Assembly (NCBI GenBank): GCA_913773715.1 | Contig: CAJYHD010000823.1 | Span: 1 to 9,592, forward strand | Length of the DNA: 9,592 nt | Direction of reading: 5' to 3' | Origin: an uncultured Sphingobium sp. | GTDB taxonomy: Bacteria; Pseudomonadota; Alphaproteobacteria; Sphingomonadales; Sphingomonadaceae | Shown: positions 8,281-9,592 of the stretch, one piece after another | Position numbering within the stretch: position 1 is the first letter of the stretch | Layout: each line of letters begins with the position of its first letter | Position numbers and translations under genes: made by a program | The notes under the pieces: model-generated | Databases searched by the model: none | The model's input: the letters and a program-made list of their open reading frames with translations, nothing else | What the model was told of the DNA's origin: nothing

Positions 8281-9354
8281 TTATGCGATCTTTGCGTGCA
8301 GCAGGTCATGCATATGAAGTGCGCCGGTCAACGTGCTGTCTTCGCATACGAACAGCAAGGTGATGTTCGCTTCGTTCATGACGCGCAATGCTTCGGAGGC
8401 GAGTTCATCCGGCGAGATCGAGCGCGGCTTTGCGGTCATGAAGCGGCTCACGGGTTCGGTCAGGCTCTGCTTGCCTGTAACGGCACGGCGCAGGTCGCCA
8501 TCGGTGAACGCGCCGAGCAGATGGCCGTCCGCATCGACGATCGCCGTACCGCCCATACGGGCGCGGGTCATCTCGATCGTCGCGTCAAGCAGCGAAGCGG
8601 CTTCATGGACGAGTGGAATGTCGTCCCCCTTCGCCATCAACTCACTGACCTTGACCAGTTGCGTACCAAGACTGCCATTGGGGTGGAACTTGTAAAAGTC
8701 CTCCGCAGAGAAGCCCCGCATCTCCATAAGCGAGATGGCGAGCGCATCGCCGAATGCCATCTGGATCGTGGTCGACGTGGTCGGAGCGAGTTCGTTGGGG
8801 CAAGCCTCGCGCACGTTGGGCATGAGGACGCAGATATCGGCTGCCTGTGCCAGCGTGCTTTGCAGCTTCGCCGTCACGCCCGCGAGCGGCACCCCAAAGC
8901 GCTTGCAATATTGGATGATGAAGCCGAGTTCGCTCGATTCGCCCGAATGCGACAGCATCAGCACCACATCGTCCGGCGTCACCATGCCAAGGTCGCCATG
9001 GCCCGCGTCGGCGGGATGCAGGAAGATGGCGGGCGTGCCGGTGGAGGTCAGCGTCGCCACAATCTTGCGCGCGACAATACCGCTCTTTCCCATGCCGGTC
9101 ACGATCACGCGGCCGCGCACGTTCATGATCGTCGTGACCAACCGCAGGAAGGTCGCCGGAAAATCGCGGCTTTCAAAGCGCCGCTCCAGCGCCTGCAAAC
9201 CCGATGTCGCTATCGCCAGACTGCGACGCGCTGCTTCGATAATCCGTCCGCCAGTTCCGAACGGAACGATGTTCTTTTCCACTGTCGCCACGAAAAACGC
9301 CCTTTTTCGTCCAGTCTGACCATTGTTTCCGCAATGTTGCCCGACCGGATGCAT
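8281..9354 (-). CDS. kdsD: Arabinose-5-phosphate isomerase, KdsD/KpsF/GutQ family
   Basis: The enzyme interconverts ribulose 5-phosphate and arabinose 5-phosphate in the cytoplasm, the first step to Kdo for LPS core or capsule. From the ATG at 9354 it has 357 residues: a SIS domain at about 70-230 and two CBS domains at about 235-295 and 300-357. Residues matching those reported as important in E. coli KdsD (from memory K59, H88, E111, E152, H193) are K90, H119, E142, E183 and H224, all at a constant offset of 31 with no gaps. That offset implies the ATG adds about 31 extra residues. GTG at 9291 (preceded by AAAAAGGG) or at 9282 would give 336 or 333 residues, closer to the family norm of about 325. 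Some normally conserved positions differ: GKSGIVARK instead of GKSGHIGRK, HPAD instead of HPxE, and HPNG instead of HPGG. KpsF-type (capsule) and LPS-type enzymes cannot be separated here. The gene converges on tamB. Confidence 0.9.
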   Translation of the reverse strand: MHPVGQHCGNNGQTGRKRAFFVATVEKNIVPFGTGGRIIEAARRSLAIATSGLQALERRFESRDFPATFLRLVTTIMNVRGRVIVTGMGKSGIVARKIVATLTSTGTPAIFLHPADAGHGDLGMVTPDDVVLMLSHSGESSELGFIIQYCKRFGVPLAGVTAKLQSTLAQAADICVLMPNVREACPNELAPTTSTTIQMAFGDALAISLMEMRGFSAEDFYKFHPNGSLGTQLVKVSELMAKGDDIPLVHEAASLLDATIEMTRARMGGTAIVDADGHLLGAFTDGDLRRAVTGKQSLTEPVSRFMTAKPRSISPDELASEALRVMNEANITLLFVCEDSTLTGALHMHDLLHAKIA

Positions 9355-9456
9355 GACGCCGTCAAGCTGTCATGCGCTCCCTATTTCATGCGACCCTCCG
9401 CGATCCACCCCAGATCGCAGCCGCAACTCTTTACGCCGGTTCGCTTATTTAAGGCA

Positions 9457-9486
9457 ATCATGTTTATTCGAACCGTCGCGTATCAA
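9457..9486 (-). promoter_or_regulatory. Candidate promoter for kdsD
   Basis: On the minus strand TTGATA (9486-9481) matches the -35 consensus at 5 of 6 positions. After 18 bases comes CATGAT (9462-9457), which matches the -10 consensus at 4 of 6. Transcription would begin about 95 bases before the kdsD ATG, or about 160 before the alternative GTG. This is a reasonable but unproven sigma-70-like match. Confidence 0.3.
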
Positions 9487-9558
9487 ACATCATATACCGT
9501 GATTCCCGACTTTATCCGGTTAACCGAAGGGCAGGGTGATTTTCCGCAAGACCTTTAA
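9460..9558 (+). CDS. Possible 32-residue leader or small ORF (doubtful)
   Basis: ATG at 9460 is preceded by AAGG at 9451-9454 with five bases between, a fair ribosome binding site. The frame runs 32 codons to TAA at 9556-9558. The peptide begins MFIRTVAYQTSY and has no recognisable domain, signal sequence or run of one amino acid typical of an attenuator leader. It ends five bases before another ATG at 9564, so an upstream-ORF arrangement is possible. The frame is a continuation of an antisense ORF over kdsD, which weakens the case. The start also overlaps the candidate kdsD promoter on the other strand. Confidence 0.2.
   Translation: MFIRTVAYQTSYTVIPDFIRLTEGQGDFPQDL
9517..9526. promoter_or_regulatory. 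CGGTTAACCG palindrome, possible operator
   Basis: This is a perfect 10-base palindrome in the region upstream of kdsD and of whatever gene lies to the right. Its core GTTAAC also occurs in CGTTAACG at 1643-1650 upstream of recJ and tamA. No known regulator can be assigned. Confidence 0.25.
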
Positions 9559-9563
9559 CTTCT

Positions 9564-9592
9564 ATGACGCCGAAAGGTTCCCTTTCCCGTCA
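9564..9592 (+). CDS. Possible start of a divergent gene cut by the right edge
   Basis: An ATG at 9564 opens a frame reading MTPKGSLSR before the window ends. It would be divergent from kdsD, with about 200 bases between them, a normal promoter-sized gap. No clear ribosome binding site precedes it and nine codons cannot be identified, so this is only a flag for whoever holds the adjoining sequence. Confidence 0.2.

Noticed and set aside
9449..9526. TTAA motifs as CtrA sites upstream of kdsD
   Set aside because: No TTAA-N7-TTAA arrangement is present, and isolated TTAA is too common to support the claim.
8296..9558. Long plus-strand open frame of 420 codons opposite kdsD
   Set aside because: Its translation is rich in H, R and Q with no domain pattern, and the minus strand carries a clear SIS-CBS enzyme. 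It is an antisense shadow of high-G+C codon bias.

Overview
The window has high G+C content and dense out-of-frame shadow ORFs. It reads as an ordinary chromosomal segment of an alphaproteobacterium, most likely a sphingomonad (Sphingomonadales). That guess rests on codon bias, on the style of the TamA and TamB proteins, and on general resemblance of the RecJ and KdsD proteins to that group. No mobile element, tRNA, rRNA, CRISPR array or phage gene was seen.

Layout: (1) 1-1590, minus strand: the first 530 codons of recJ, the single-strand-specific DNA exonuclease. Its 3' end lies beyond the left edge of the window. (2) 1591-1732: a 142-base divergent control region with two small palindromes and a candidate recJ promoter. 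(3) 1733-3841, plus strand: a TamA-type outer-membrane Omp85 protein with signal peptide, an acidic proline-rich stretch, about three POTRA domains and a 16-strand-type barrel. (4) 3841-8052, plus strand: TamB, a 1403-residue inner-membrane-anchored periplasm-spanning protein, joined to tamA by a one-base TGATG overlap. (5) 8053-8280: a convergent intergenic region rich in hairpins, two of which are built from the same 9-base arm. (6) 8281-9354, minus strand: a SIS plus two-CBS sugar-phosphate isomerase of the KdsD/KpsF/GutQ family (arabinose-5-phosphate isomerase). (7) 9355-9592: an upstream region with a candidate kdsD promoter, a 10-base palindrome, a doubtful 32-codon ORF and a possible gene start cut by the right edge.

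How they work together: TamA (outer membrane) and TamB (inner-membrane anchor with a beta-rich periplasmic body) form the translocation and assembly module. It links the two membranes and is implicated in outer-membrane protein insertion and in phospholipid transport to the outer membrane. KdsD makes D-arabinose 5-phosphate, the first committed precursor of Kdo, used in LPS core or capsule. Three of the four genes therefore serve the cell envelope, while recJ is a repair gene that only shares the divergent promoter region. I found no convincing new system. The points most worth a second look are the paired hairpins after tamB, the N-terminal extension of TamA, the altered motif residues and uncertain start of the KdsD homologue, and the small ORF at the right end.
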